Counted from the stretch's first letter, positions 8,941-18,389 are shown. The stretch: 64,000 nt of DNA from Sphingomonas sp. KR3-1 (GCF_040049295.1 NZ_JBDZDQ010000002.1:682001-746000); one strand, 5' to 3'. A program made the numbers and translations. Notes: generated by a model not told the origin, from the sequence alone.

Positions 8941-10980
8941 GTGGAGAGCCCCGTGACCCCGACCAAGCTACTCATCGGCCAGATCATCGTGGTGTTCGCC
9001 ATCGTGATCGGCGGCATCTGGTTCGCGACCCAATGGGCTGCTGAGGCCCTGGCTTATCAACCCGAGTTAGGCGCCCCCTGGTTCCACGCGTTCGGGCGGC
9101 CGATCTATCGGCCCTGGGCACTGTTCGCCTGGTGGTACCACTTCGATGCCTATGCCCCGGAGCTCTTCGACCGCGCCGGCGAGATTGCTGCTGCCAGCGG
9201 TTTCGTCGGCTGTGGTGCTGCCGTGTTCGGTTCGCTGTGGCGCGCGCGGCAGCGTCGCAACATCACCACCTATGGCTCGGCGCGCTGGGCGAGCTATGCC
9301 GAGGTGCGGCGCGCGGGTCTGCTCGATCCTTGCGGCGTATTCCTTGGTCGGACCGGGCCCGATTATCTGCGTCACGATGGCCCCGAGCATGTCATGGCCT
9401 TTGCTCCAACCCGGTCGGGCAAGGGTGTCGGCTTGGTCGTTCCGACCTTGCTCGGCTGGACCGGTTCCGCTGTCGTCCACGACATCAAGGGTGAGAACTG
9501 GCAGCTGACCGCCGGCTGGCGCGCACGCTTCTCGCATTGCCTGCTGTTCAATCCGACCGACGCCCGCTCTGCACGGTACAATCCGTTGCTTGAGGTTCGT
9601 CGGGGCACCGAGGAAGTGCGCGATGTCCAGAACATCGCGGATATCCTGGTCGATCCGGAAGGGGCACTGGAGCGTCGATCGCACTGGGAAAAGACCAGTC
9701 ATTCGCTGCTGGTCGGCGCCATCCTCCATGTTCTGTACGCCGAGGAGGAGAAGACGCTCGCGCGCGTCGCGACCTTCCTCTCCGATCCGCAGCGGCCCTT
9801 CAAGGCGACGCTGCAACGGATGATGACCACCAATCATCTCGGCACGCCCGAGGCGCCGCGGGTCCATCCGGTGGTGGCGTCCGCGGCGCGGGAGGTGCTC
9901 AACAAGTCGGAGAATGAACGCTCGGGCGTGCTGTCGACCGCCATGTCGTTCCTCGGCCTCTACCGCGATCCGACCGTCGCCGAGGTCACCTCGCGGTCCG
10001 ATTGGCGGATCGCGGACCTGGTCGAGGGCAAGTCACCGGTCTCCCTCTATTTGGTGGTGCCGCCCTCGGACATCAGCCGCACCAAGCCTCTGGTCCGCCT
10101 CGTCCTCAATCAGATCGGCCGTCGTCTGACCGAGCGCCTCCATGCCGAGAAGGCTGGTGGTCGGCACAAGCTGCTGATGATGCTGGACGAGTTTCCGGCG
10201 CTCGGCCGGCTCGACTTCTTCGAAACCAGCCTCGCCTTCATGGCCGGCTATGGCGTGCGCGCCTTCCTGATCGCGCAGAGCCTAAACCAGATCGAGAAGG
10301 CGTATGGCGAGCACAACTCGATCCTCGACAACTGCCATGTCCGCATTGCGTTTGCGACCAATGACGAGCGTACCGCCAAGCGGATTTCCGATGCACTCGG
10401 CACCGCCACCGAGCAGCGCGCGATGCGCAACTATGCCGGGCACCGCCTCGCACCCTGGCTCGCCCATGTTATGGTCAGCCGTCAGGAGACCGCCCGCGCG
10501 CTGCTGACGCCCGGCGAAGTCATGCAGCTGCCACCCAGCGACGAGTTGGTCCTGATCGCCGGCACGCCGCCGATCCGCGCAAAGAAGCTGCGCTATTTCG
10601 AAGACACGAGCTTCACTTCGCGCGTCCTGCCGCCACCGCTGCTGATGATCGGCGCCTATGCCGATCGCCCGCTTTCGCGCGCCGACGACTGGAACGGCGT
10701 CGTTCGCGGCGTTGATGCCCGCCTTGCAGGCGACGAGGAGACGGACGGGAACGCCGCGTCCGGCGGCCTCGAGCAGGCTCGGCATCCGGCACTCGAACCG
10801 GAAAAGCCGGTCGAGCCCGAGCCCGCCACCGCCGATCCGCTCGGACTTGGCGACGACGATAGCGATCCGGCCGGTGAAAAGCGTGCGATGTACCATGCCC
10901 AGACGCTCGGCGCCGCCCGCACCGTCTACGCGATCGACGCGGCCGGCGGCCGCGCGAACGACCTGCAGCTGGATCTGTGA
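8941..10980 (+). CDS. traG: Type IV coupling protein TraG/VirD4
   Basis: A 679-residue ATPase that would hand the relaxase-DNA complex to the conjugation channel at the inner membrane. Two hydrophobic segments lie near the N-terminus (about 10-27 and 70-95). Walker A is at about residues 156-164 (PTRSGKGVG) and Walker B at about 411 (LLMMLDEFPALG). The C-terminal 100 residues are acidic and Pro/Glu-rich. The GTG start has GGAG six bases upstream. It is the first gene of a tightly packed operon and its stop overlaps or abuts the next start (GTGA). Length and motifs fit the TraG family of IncP/trb-type systems. Confidence 0.93.
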   Translation: MESPVTPTKLLIGQIIVVFAIVIGGIWFATQWAAEALAYQPELGAPWFHAFGRPIYRPWALFAWWYHFDAYAPELFDRAGEIAAASGFVGCGAAVFGSLWRARQRRNITTYGSARWASYAEVRRAGLLDPCGVFLGRTGPDYLRHDGPEHVMAFAPTRSGKGVGLVVPTLLGWTGSAVVHDIKGENWQLTAGWRARFSHCLLFNPTDARSARYNPLLEVRRGTEEVRDVQNIADILVDPEGALERRSHWEKTSHSLLVGAILHVLYAEEEKTLARVATFLSDPQRPFKATLQRMMTTNHLGTPEAPRVHPVVASAAREVLNKSENERSGVLSTAMSFLGLYRDPTVAEVTSRSDWRIADLVEGKSPVSLYLVVPPSDISRTKPLVRLVLNQIGRRLTERLHAEKAGGRHKLLMMLDEFPALGRLDFFETSLAFMAGYGVRAFLIAQSLNQIEKAYGEHNSILDNCHVRIAFATNDERTAKRISDALGTATEQRAMRNYAGHRLAPWLAHVMVSRQETARALLTPGEVMQLPPSDELVLIAGTPPIRAKKLRYFEDTSFTSRVLPPPLLMIGAYADRPLSRADDWNGVVRGVDARLAGDEETDGNAASGGLEQARHPALEPEKPVEPEPATADPLGLGDDDSDPAGEKRAMYHAQTLGAARTVYAIDAAGGRANDLQLDL

Positions 10981-10982
10981 CC

Positions 10983-11384
10983 ATGGTCGAGAAGATCCGC
11001 CACCAGCTCTTCCTTCCAAGGGACGTCAGCGGCAGGCTCGAAGCGCTCGCCGCCAAGCCGGGCGCTTCCAAGTCGGCTATCCTCGCCGATGCCGTCACCG
11101 CCTGGCTCGACCGGCGCGGTCGCTCCGAGCTGGAGGACCGGTTCGGACTTCGCCTCGACCGCTTGACCGCCGCCCTTGGCCGGATTGAACGGGACGGTCA
11201 GGTTCTGCTCGAGACGCTGGCGCTGTTCGTGCGCTACGAGCTCGCGATCCATGCGCCGCTTGCCGAGAATGATGCGGCGGGAAGGGCGATCGCGCGCGAG
11301 CGTTTCGACGCGTTCGTCGCCCAGGTGGGACGCCAGATCGCCGCTGGTCGCCGCACCATCGGGACTCCGGAGTCCGACCGATGA
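10983..11384 (+). CDS. Ribbon-helix-helix (CopG-like) protein of the trb operon
   Basis: A 133-residue protein whose N-terminal part (IRHQLFLPRDVSGRLEALA…SKSAILADAVTAWL) has the beta-strand plus two-helix pattern of CopG/RHH DNA-binding proteins. A helical C-terminal half follows. In trb clusters of this type a CopG-like protein sits between traG and trbB; it may regulate the operon or help relaxosome assembly. The start is uncertain: GTG at 10977 overlaps the traG stop, while the in-frame ATG at 10983 lies just after it. Neither has a strong ribosome-binding site. Its stop overlaps trbB as ATGA. Confidence 0.75.
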   Translation: MVEKIRHQLFLPRDVSGRLEALAAKPGASKSAILADAVTAWLDRRGRSELEDRFGLRLDRLTAALGRIERDGQVLLETLALFVRYELAIHAPLAENDAAGRAIARERFDAFVAQVGRQIAAGRRTIGTPESDR

Positions 11385-12367
11385 CCGGCGCCGTTTCTGC
11401 CGATCGGCGCCGGGCAATGCTGCGTACGGCCATGGGCCCGGCGATCGCGGCCGCGATGGCCGACGCGCGCGTGATCGAGATCATGGTCAATCCCGATGGT
11501 GCGCTGCGCGTCGACATCCTGGGCGAGGGCAGGGTCGATACCGATGTCCGGCTCGATCCGGACCAGATCGAGCGGATCATCCGCCTGGTCGCGAGCCATG
11601 CGCGGGCTGAGGTTCATGGCGAGGCACCGATCGTGTCGGCCGAGCTGCCGCCACACATCGAAGGTCGGGCGGGCGAGCGGTTCGAGGGTATCCTGCCGCC
11701 GGTTGCGGTTGGCCCGTGCTTCTCGATCCGCAAGCCGGCGACGCGGCTCTACACGCTCGACGACTATGTCGGCGATGGGCTGATGAGCCAGGCCGCGGCT
11801 GACCGGCTGAAGGCGGCCGTCTTTCAGCGCTTCAACATCCTGGTCGCGGGCGGCACCAGCTCGGGGAAAACGACGCTGGCCAATGCGCTGCTGGCGGAGA
11901 TGGCCTGGGTCGATGAGCGGGTCATCCTGATCGAGGACACGCGCGAGCTGCAAAGTCCGGCCCCGGATACGGTCGCGCTCCGCACCCGCCCCGGCGTCGT
12001 GACCATGGCCGACCTGGTCCGCTCGACCTTGAGGCTGCGGCCCGACCGTATCGTCGTCGGCGAGGTCCGCGGGCCCGAGGCGCTGGACATGCTCAAGGCC
12101 TGGAACACTGGCCACCCGGGCGGCATCGCGACCGTGCATGCCAACAGCGCGGCGTCCGCGCTCTTCCGCGTCGAGCAGCTTGTCCAGGAAGCCGTCGTCA
12201 CCGTGCCCAGGCGGCTGATCGCCGAGGCAATCGACCTCATCGTCTACATCGCCGGCCGCGGTGTGGACCGCCGGATAGAAACCATCGCCCGCGTCGCCGG
12301 GCTCGATCCCGACGGCAATTACAGCCTCGTCGACCTCCTCAATCCTGCCGATCCCAAAGGAGAATGA
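11381..12367 (+). CDS. trbB: Conjugation ATPase TrbB (VirB11 family)
   Basis: A 328-residue secretion ATPase expected to form a cytoplasmic hexamer powering pilus assembly and substrate transfer. Walker A (GGTSSGKTT) lies at about residues 157-165. An Asp-box-like IEDTRELQ and Walker B/His-box segments (DRIVVGEVRGPEALDML, NTGHPGG…TVHAN) follow in the usual order. The ATG overlaps the upstream stop as ATGA. Length and motif order match TrbB closely. Confidence 0.93.
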   Translation: MTGAVSADRRRAMLRTAMGPAIAAAMADARVIEIMVNPDGALRVDILGEGRVDTDVRLDPDQIERIIRLVASHARAEVHGEAPIVSAELPPHIEGRAGERFEGILPPVAVGPCFSIRKPATRLYTLDDYVGDGLMSQAAADRLKAAVFQRFNILVAGGTSSGKTTLANALLAEMAWVDERVILIEDTRELQSPAPDTVALRTRPGVVTMADLVRSTLRLRPDRIVVGEVRGPEALDMLKAWNTGHPGGIATVHANSAASALFRVEQLVQEAVVTVPRRLIAEAIDLIVYIAGRGVDRRIETIARVAGLDPDGNYSLVDLLNPADPKGE

Positions 12368-12369
12368 AC

Positions 12370-12705
12370 ATGCGCGTTTCCCGTACTTCCGAGAGCCGGT
12401 CGCACTTCCTCGTCGGTGCCGCGCTCGGCCTTGCCCTCACCATCGCCAGCCAGGCGCAGGCGGCCGGCTCCGGCATGCCTTGGGAGCAGCCGCTCCAGCA
12501 GGTGCTGGAATCGGTCCAGGGTCCGGTCGCCAAGATCGTCGCGGTGATCATCATCATCGTCACCGGCCTGACGCTCGCGTTCGGCGAGACCGCGGGCGGC
12601 TTTCGCAAGCTGATCCAGATCATCTTCGGCCTGTCGATCGCCTTCGCCGCTTCCAGCTTCTTCCTGTCCTTCTTCTCGTTCGGCGGCGGAGCGCTGATCT
12701 CGTGA
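12370..12705 (+). CDS. trbC: Prepilin TrbC (VirB2 family)
   Basis: A 111-residue pilin precursor with a signal peptide (…LGLALTIASQAQAAG) and two long hydrophobic helices (about 54-72 and 80-100) separated by a short charged loop, as in VirB2/TrbC. The AAAGGAG at 12356-12362 is only one base before the ATG at 12364 but seven bases before the ATG at 12370, so the second ATG is preferred although the first overlaps the trbB stop. Mature TrbC of IncP plasmids is cyclised by TraF; no traF peptidase gene is seen in this window. Confidence 0.88.
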   Translation: MRVSRTSESRSHFLVGAALGLALTIASQAQAAGSGMPWEQPLQQVLESVQGPVAKIVAVIIIIVTGLTLAFGETAGGFRKLIQIIFGLSIAFAASSFFLSFFSFGGGALIS

Positions 12706-12974
12706 TCGGGAGCGGCGGGCATATCGAAGGCTTCGAGGCGCCGATCCATTCCAGCCTCGGTTCGCCGATTCTGCTGGGCGGGGCGCCGCGTGCCATCGCG
12801 ATCGTCAACGGCACGGTCGCCGCTGCGGTGGGCCTCGGCCTCCAGCAATGGATCGCCGGCATCCTCCTTTGGGCGGTGGGGCACAGCCTCGCCGTCTTCG
12901 CTGCCCGCCGCGACCCGGACTTCGCCGCCGTGCTGGTCCGCCATCTTCGCCAGAAAGGGCATTTCGCGTGCTGA
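12702..12974 (+). CDS. trbD: TrbD (VirB3 family) inner-membrane protein
   Basis: A 90-residue protein beginning at a GTG that overlaps the trbC stop (GTGA). It has a short soluble start (…EGFEAPIHSSLGSPILLGGAPR) and then hydrophobic helices, the typical VirB3/TrbD pattern of a small protein anchoring the VirB4 ATPase. It ends 10 bases before trbE. A longer frame from 12480 is only the extension of this reading frame through trbC. Confidence 0.85.
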   Translation: MIGSGGHIEGFEAPIHSSLGSPILLGGAPRAIAIVNGTVAAAVGLGLQQWIAGILLWAVGHSLAVFAARRDPDFAAVLVRHLRQKGHFAC

Positions 12975-12984
12975 AGGATTTCAC

Positions 12985-15420
12985 ATGTTGAATCTGGCCG
13001 AATATCGCAGCCGCGCAGACCGGCTTGCCGATCATCTTCCCTGGGCGGCGCTCGTCGCGCCCGGCATCGTCCTCAACAAGGACGGCAGCTTCCAGCGCAC
13101 GCTATCCTTTCGCGGCCCCGATCTCGAGTCTGCGACCGAAGCCGAGCTGATGTCGGCCTGCGCGCGGGCGAACAATGTCCTCAAGCGCTTCGGTACCGGT
13201 TGGGCGCTGTTCTTCGAGGCCGAGCGCCGCGAGGCGCTGGCCTATCCCGATAGCGAGTTCCCGGACGCCGCGTCCTGGCTGGTCGATCAGGAGCGGCGCG
13301 CAGCCTTCGTCGCCGAAGGCGCCCATTATGAAAGCCGCTACCACCTGACACTGGTGTGGCTTCCCGCGGCAGACAGCGCGGACACGGCCGGGCGCTCGCT
13401 GGTGGAGCGGCCAGAAGCGGAGAAGGGCAGGGACTGGCGTGCCGGCCTTGCCAGCTTCATCGCCGAGACCGACCGTGCGCTCGACCTCTTCTCCGGGTTC
13501 ATGCCCGACATCCGCGCGCTCGACGATGCCGAGACGCTGACCTTTCTGCACGGCACGGTGTCCGGCCGGCATCACGTCGTCGCGGCACCCGAGACGCCGA
13601 TTTATCTCGACGCGGTGCTGGCCGACACGCCCCTGGTCGGCGGGCTCGAGCCGATGCTCGGCGATCACCATGTCCGAACGCTGACGGTGCTTGGCTTCCC
13701 GAACATGAGCCGGCCCGGCATCCTCGACGCGCTCAACCATCAGGACTTCGCCTATCGCTGGGTCACGCGCTTCATCGCGCTCGACAAGAGCGATGCGACC
13801 AAGGTCCTGACCAAGCTCCGCCGCCAATGGTTCAACAAGCGCAAGTCGATCACTGCGCTGCTGCGCGAGGTGATCTACAACCAGCCGACCCAGCTGCTCG
13901 ATAGCGACGCCGACAACAAGGTCGTCGATGCCGATCTCGCGCTTCAGGCGCTGGGCGGCGACCATGTCGCTTTCGGCTATCTGACCACGACGATCACCGT
14001 GTCCGATCGTGACCGGCAAGCGGTTAAGGACAAGGTCCGCCACGTCGAGCGGATCGTCAACGGCTTGGGCTTCACAACGATCCGCGAAGGCGTGAACGCG
14101 GTCGAGGCCTGGCTGTCATCTCTGCCGGGGCACGCCTACGCCAATGTCCGCCAGCCGCTGGTCCACACGCTTAACCTGGCGCACCTGATGCCGCTATCCA
14201 GCGTCTGGGCGGGCCCGGCGCGGAACGCACATCTGGATGGTCCGCCGCTGCTCCACGCGAGCACCGCCGGCTCGACGCCGTTCCGGCTTTCCACCCACGT
14301 CGGCGATGTCGGCCATATGATGGTCGTCGGCCCGACCGGTGCCGGCAAGTCCGTGCTGCTTGCGCTGATCGCGCTCCAGTTCCGGCGTTATGCCGGGGCT
14401 CAGGTATATATCTTCGACAAGGGGTTCTCGGCGCGCGCGGCCGTGCTTGCGATGGGCGGCGCGCATCATGCGCTCGGGCTCGGGGCCGATAGCGGTGAGA
14501 CGCTGGCGTTCCAGCCGTTGCGGCGGATCGACGATCCAAGTGAGCGCAGCTGGGCGGCCGAGTGGATTGCGGCGCTACTCGAGCACGAGAAGGTCGAGGT
14601 CACGCCCGCGATCAAGGATGCGGTGTGGTCGGCGCTCGGCAGCCTTGGCTCGGCCCCGCCCGAAGAACGGACGCTTACCGGTCTCGCGCTGCTGCTTCAG
14701 TCCAATGCGCTGCGCGTCGCGCTCGGTGCCTATACGCTCGAAGGTCCTTACGGTCGGCTGCTCGACGCGGCCGAACAGGGCCTGGCCTTTGCCGATATCC
14801 AATGCTTCGAAACCGAGGCGCTGATGGGTCAGGCGGGCGTGGTCGCCCCGGTCCTCACCTATCTGTTCCACCGGCTCGAGGAGCGGTTCGATGGCCGGCC
14901 GACCTTGCTGGTCCTCGACGAGGCCTGGATCTTCCTCGACCATCCGCTGTTCGCGGCACGCATCCGCGAATGGTTGAAGGTGCTGCGCAAGAAGAATGTC
15001 GCGGTGCTCTTCGCAACGCAGAGCCTTGCCGATATTGCGTCCAGCACGATCGCACCCGCGATCGTCGAGAGCTGTCCGCAGCGCATCCTGCTGCCCAACG
15101 ACCGCGCGATCGAGCCGCAGGGCCGCGAGGCCTATGCCCGGTTTGGCTTGAATGAGCGCCAGATCGAGCTGGTCAGCCGGGCGACCCCGAAACGCCAATA
15201 TTACCTCCAGTCCGCGCGCGGAAACCGCCTGTTCGAGCTGGGCCTGGGACCGGTCGCCCTCACGCTGTGTGGCGCGTCCGACCCCGAATCTCAGAAGCGG
15301 ATCGACGCGCTCCTCGCCGAGCACGGCTCGGCGGACTTCGCCGCCAATTTCCTGAGCGACGCCGGTCTCGACTGGGCGGCGGCGCTGCTCCGCGACTTTC
15401 CCGCCCAATCACAGGAGTAA
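12985..15420 (+). CDS. trbE: Conjugation ATPase TrbE (VirB4 family)
   Basis: An 811-residue ATPase needed for pilus biogenesis and DNA transfer. Walker A (VVGPTGAGKSV) is at about residues 446-456 and Walker B (LLVLDEAWIFLDHP) at about 637-650, with the CagE/TrbE N-terminal domain before them. The ATG at 12985 has AAGGA six bases upstream and gives the usual N-terminus (MLNLAEYRSRADRLADHLPW). The frame is open back to 12790, but that part overlaps trbD. Stop and trbJ start are six bases apart. Confidence 0.93.
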   Translation: MLNLAEYRSRADRLADHLPWAALVAPGIVLNKDGSFQRTLSFRGPDLESATEAELMSACARANNVLKRFGTGWALFFEAERREALAYPDSEFPDAASWLVDQERRAAFVAEGAHYESRYHLTLVWLPAADSADTAGRSLVERPEAEKGRDWRAGLASFIAETDRALDLFSGFMPDIRALDDAETLTFLHGTVSGRHHVVAAPETPIYLDAVLADTPLVGGLEPMLGDHHVRTLTVLGFPNMSRPGILDALNHQDFAYRWVTRFIALDKSDATKVLTKLRRQWFNKRKSITALLREVIYNQPTQLLDSDADNKVVDADLALQALGGDHVAFGYLTTTITVSDRDRQAVKDKVRHVERIVNGLGFTTIREGVNAVEAWLSSLPGHAYANVRQPLVHTLNLAHLMPLSSVWAGPARNAHLDGPPLLHASTAGSTPFRLSTHVGDVGHMMVVGPTGAGKSVLLALIALQFRRYAGAQVYIFDKGFSARAAVLAMGGAHHALGLGADSGETLAFQPLRRIDDPSERSWAAEWIAALLEHEKVEVTPAIKDAVWSALGSLGSAPPEERTLTGLALLLQSNALRVALGAYTLEGPYGRLLDAAEQGLAFADIQCFETEALMGQAGVVAPVLTYLFHRLEERFDGRPTLLVLDEAWIFLDHPLFAARIREWLKVLRKKNVAVLFATQSLADIASSTIAPAIVESCPQRILLPNDRAIEPQGREAYARFGLNERQIELVSRATPKRQYYLQSARGNRLFELGLGPVALTLCGASDPESQKRIDALLAEHGSADFAANFLSDAGLDWAAALLRDFPAQSQE

Positions 15421-15426
15421 TCGAAG

Positions 15427-16173
15427 ATGCGTACCCCTTCATCCGCCAGGAAGACGATCATCGCTTCGCTGCTCGGTTGCGGTGCCGCGGTGTCGCTCGG
15501 CATGGGTCTGCTCACCAGCATGCCGGCGCACGCGCAGATCACCGTGTTCGATCCCACCAACTACAGCCAGAATATCCTCACTGCGGCGCGGACTCTCCAG
15601 CAGATCAACAACCAGATCCAGTCGCTCCAGAACGAGGCGACGATGCTGCGCGGTCTTGAGTTCAACCTGGCGCGCACCGACTTTCCGGACTTCGCGGCAC
15701 TGGTCTCGCGGATGCAGGAGATCGGCGCGCTGATCCAGCAGGCGCAGGGTATCACGTTTCGCGTTGGCCAGGTCGACCAGCAGTTCCGCCAGCTTTTCCC
15801 CGATTTCGACGCCAGGGTCGGCGCCAGCGGGATCGCCGCCCAGGCCAAGATCCAGCTCGACACCGCGATGGCGGGCTTCCGCCACACCATGAAAGTCCAG
15901 GCGGACGTCGCCGAGAATATCGAAGCCGATGCGGTCACGCTGCAGAAGCTTTCCGAGAAGAGCCAGAACGCGGTCGGCGGTCTCCAGGCCGCCCAGGCGA
16001 CCAACCAGCTGCTTGCGCTCGCCGCCAAGCAGCAGCTCCAGATCCAGCAGCTGCTCGCCGCCCAGTTCCGCGCCGATGCGACCGATGCCGCGCGCCGTGC
16101 GCAGGCCGAGATCGACGGGCGCGCGGCAACCAAGAAGTTCCTCGGGTCCGGCTCGGCCTACACGCCCCGGTAG
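15427..16173 (+). CDS. trbJ: TrbJ (VirB5 family) conjugal transfer protein
   Basis: A 248-residue exported protein with a long signal peptide ending in MPAHAQ. A helical, Gln-rich coiled-coil region follows (LQQINNQIQSLQNE; later KQQLQIQQLLAAQFR). TrbJ/VirB5 proteins are minor pilus or channel components in the periplasm and at the tip. A GGAG overlapping the trbE stop precedes the ATG. No trbK entry-exclusion lipoprotein follows; instead 114 non-coding bases with two hairpins separate it from trbL. Confidence 0.9.
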   Translation: MRTPSSARKTIIASLLGCGAAVSLGMGLLTSMPAHAQITVFDPTNYSQNILTAARTLQQINNQIQSLQNEATMLRGLEFNLARTDFPDFAALVSRMQEIGALIQQAQGITFRVGQVDQQFRQLFPDFDARVGASGIAAQAKIQLDTAMAGFRHTMKVQADVAENIEADAVTLQKLSEKSQNAVGGLQAAQATNQLLALAAKQQLQIQQLLAAQFRADATDAARRAQAEIDGRAATKKFLGSGSAYTPR

Positions 16174-16187
16174 GCCGTGCCCGCATG

Positions 16188-16214
16188 ACGGCGGCGCCGG
16201 TTTCCCGCCGCCGT
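16188..16214 (+). other. Hairpin 1 in the trbJ-trbL gap
   Basis: ACGGCGGCG (16188-16196) and CGCCGCCGT (16206-16214) form a perfect 9-bp stem with a 9-nt loop, 15 bases after the trbJ stop. No T run follows. Confidence 0.8.
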
Positions 16215-16216
16215 CG

Positions 16217-16256
16217 CCGCGGGGCGTGGCGGTGCTCCCCCTGCCACGCCCCGCGG
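16217..16256 (+). other. Hairpin 2 in the trbJ-trbL gap, 14-bp perfect stem
   Basis: CCGCGGGGCGTGGC (16217-16230) and its exact complement (16243-16256) flank a 12-nt loop. It starts two bases after hairpin 1 and ends 31 bases before the trbL GTG. Without a T run it could act as an RNA stability or processing element, or a Rho-dependent or leaky terminator that lowers expression of the downstream trb genes. Confidence 0.8.
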
Positions 16257-16287
16257 CACCCGTTCCTCCATCTCGAAGGCGCAGCCC

Positions 16288-17592
16288 GTGCACGACCTCA
16301 ACGTCATCGATCGCTTCCTGGACACCTTCACCCGCTACATCGACAGCGGGTTCGGGCTGCTCGGGCCGGACGTGGGCTTCCTGACCACGACCCTGATCGG
16401 CATCGACATCACGCTGGCCGGGCTGTTCTGGGCGCTGGGCGGCGAGGACAATGTCCTCGGACGTTTTCTCAAGAAGATCCTCTATATCGGCGCGTTCGCC
16501 TTCATCCTGAACAGCTTCTCGACGCTGTCCGACATCATCTTTCGGTCTTTCGCACAGGCTGGGCTCACTGCCGGCGGCGGGACCTTCTCGGCGAGCGACC
16601 TGCTCAAGCCCGGGCGGCTCGCCGGAATCGGCTTTTCCGCGGCGCATCCGTTGCTCGAACAGATGTCCGATCTGATGGGGTTCATCAGCTTCTTCGAGAA
16701 TTTCGTGACGATCGCAGTCCTGCTGTTCAGCTGGGCGATCGTCATCGTAACCTTCTTCATCCTTGCGGTGCAGATGTTCGTGACGATCGTCGAGTTCAAG
16801 CTGACCTCGCTGGCCGGCTTCATCCTCGTGCCGTTTGCGCTCTGGAACCGCACCAGCTTCCTCGCCGAGCGTGTCCTCGGCAATGTCGTGTCGTCCGGCA
16901 TCAAGGTGATGGTGCTCGCGGTCATCATCGGCATCGGCTCGAACTTCTTCACCGATTTCACCGACGCGCTCCAGGGTCAGGAGCCCGACATCAACCAGGC
17001 GGTCAGCCTGATGCTGGCTTCGCTCACGCTATTCGGCCTCGGCATTTTCGGTCCCGGCATCGCCTCTGGCCTCGTCTCCGGCGCGCCGCAGCTCGGTGCC
17101 GGCGCCGCGCTCGGCACGGTCGCCGGCACCGCCGGCATGACGATGCTCGCGGGCGGCGCGACCATGAGTGCCGCGCGCGCGATCGGCGGCGGCGCGCTTG
17201 GCGCGGTCCGCGCGGGGACGGCAATGGGGTCTGCCGCATCGACCGCCTACTCGCTGGGCAAGGAAACCGCCTCGAACCCGAGCGTCGGCGCCGGGCTGGG
17301 CGGCGTCGCGCAGGCGGCCGGCAATGCCATGCGGGATCGCGCATCGAGTGCGCTCGGCTTGGGCGAGGCTGCGAGCAGCGGCCGGACCGCCGCATGGAAC
17401 GCGCTCAATCGTTCCGGTCAGGGCAGTTCCTCCGCGCCGGAACAGCAAGGCGAAAATGCGCCGGCCTGGGCGCGGGCCATGCGTGCCGAACAGTCCGGTC
17501 GCCACCACCGGCAAGTCGCTGCCCATGCCCTGCAGCAGGGCGATCGCGGCGGCGCATCCGCCACTCCCGACATCAAGGAAAGGGACGACTGA
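16288..17592 (+). CDS. trbL: TrbL (VirB6-like) polytopic membrane protein
   Basis: A 434-residue protein with at least five membrane segments in residues 30-270. A Gly/Ala-rich stretch and a polar, probably cytoplasmic C-terminal tail follow (…QQGENAPAWARAMRAEQSGRHHRQ…). TrbL is the VirB6-like inner-membrane core of the mating channel. GTG start at 16288; the preceding ribosome-binding site (GAAGGC) is modest. Its stop shares one base with the trbF ATG (TGATG). The gene lies downstream of the tandem hairpins. Confidence 0.9.
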   Translation: MHDLNVIDRFLDTFTRYIDSGFGLLGPDVGFLTTTLIGIDITLAGLFWALGGEDNVLGRFLKKILYIGAFAFILNSFSTLSDIIFRSFAQAGLTAGGGTFSASDLLKPGRLAGIGFSAAHPLLEQMSDLMGFISFFENFVTIAVLLFSWAIVIVTFFILAVQMFVTIVEFKLTSLAGFILVPFALWNRTSFLAERVLGNVVSSGIKVMVLAVIIGIGSNFFTDFTDALQGQEPDINQAVSLMLASLTLFGLGIFGPGIASGLVSGAPQLGAGAALGTVAGTAGMTMLAGGATMSAARAIGGGALGAVRAGTAMGSAASTAYSLGKETASNPSVGAGLGGVAQAAGNAMRDRASSALGLGEAASSGRTAAWNALNRSGQGSSSAPEQQGENAPAWARAMRAEQSGRHHRQVAAHALQQGDRGGASATPDIKERDD

Positions 17593-18389
17593 TGGTCTTC
17601 AAGCGAAGCGTTCAGCGCTATGGACGCACCCCCGAGCCCGAGACGCCGTATCAGCGCGCCGGCCAACTATGGGACGAGCGGATCGGCTCCGCCCGCGTCC
17701 AGGCACGCAATTGGCGGCTCATGGCGTTCGGCTGCCTCACCCTCGCGACCGGTCTGTCCGGCGGTCTCGTCTGGCAGTCGATGCAGAGCCGGGTGACGCC
17801 CTATGTCGTCGAGGTCGATCGCCTGGGCGAGGCGAGGGCGGTGATGCCGGCTGAGGCCGCGTTCCAGCCCACCGACCCGCAGATCGCTTGGCATCTGGCG
17901 CGGTTCATCACCGATGTGCGCTCCATCTCGCTCGATCCGGTGCTGATGCGCCGCGGCTGGCTCGAGGCCTATGACTTCGCGACGCGGCGCGGCGCGCAGT
18001 TCCTCGGCGACTATGCGCGATCGGCAGACCCGTTCGCCCAGGTCGGCGAGAAGACGGTCTCTGTGCAGGTGACGAGCGTCGTCCGTGCGTCCGACCGATC
18101 CTTTCAGGTGAAGTGGTCAGAGGCCGCATTTGCCCGGGGTTCGCAGACCGGCACCTCGCGCTGGACGGCGATCGTCACCGTGGTCCGGACGCCGCCCGCC
18201 AACGCCGATACGCTCCGGAAAAACCCGCTCGGCATCTATGTCGACGCGATCGACTGGAGCCGCGAGCTCGATCCCGCGCCCCCTGCCGCGGCCGCTTCCG
18301 CAGCGCCGCCGGCCAATGTTCCGCTCGGATCGCCGCTCGATCCAGGCCTGGCCAACCCCACCCAGCCCCAAAGGGAGATCCAGCCATGA
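17592..18389 (+). CDS. trbF: TrbF (VirB8 family) conjugal transfer protein
   Basis: A 265-residue bitopic protein: cytoplasmic start (RYGRTPEPETPYQRAGQLWDERIG), one membrane segment (about residues 40-60), then a VirB8-type periplasmic domain with TPYVVEVDRLG near its start. A Pro/Ala-rich end follows. VirB8 proteins nucleate the channel in the inner membrane. The ATG at 17592 shares a base with the trbL stop. A much longer frame from 16185 is rejected because it runs across trbL. Confidence 0.92.
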   Translation: MVFKRSVQRYGRTPEPETPYQRAGQLWDERIGSARVQARNWRLMAFGCLTLATGLSGGLVWQSMQSRVTPYVVEVDRLGEARAVMPAEAAFQPTDPQIAWHLARFITDVRSISLDPVLMRRGWLEAYDFATRRGAQFLGDYARSADPFAQVGEKTVSVQVTSVVRASDRSFQVKWSEAAFARGSQTGTSRWTAIVTVVRTPPANADTLRKNPLGIYVDAIDWSRELDPAPPAAAASAAPPANVPLGSPLDPGLANPTQPQREIQP

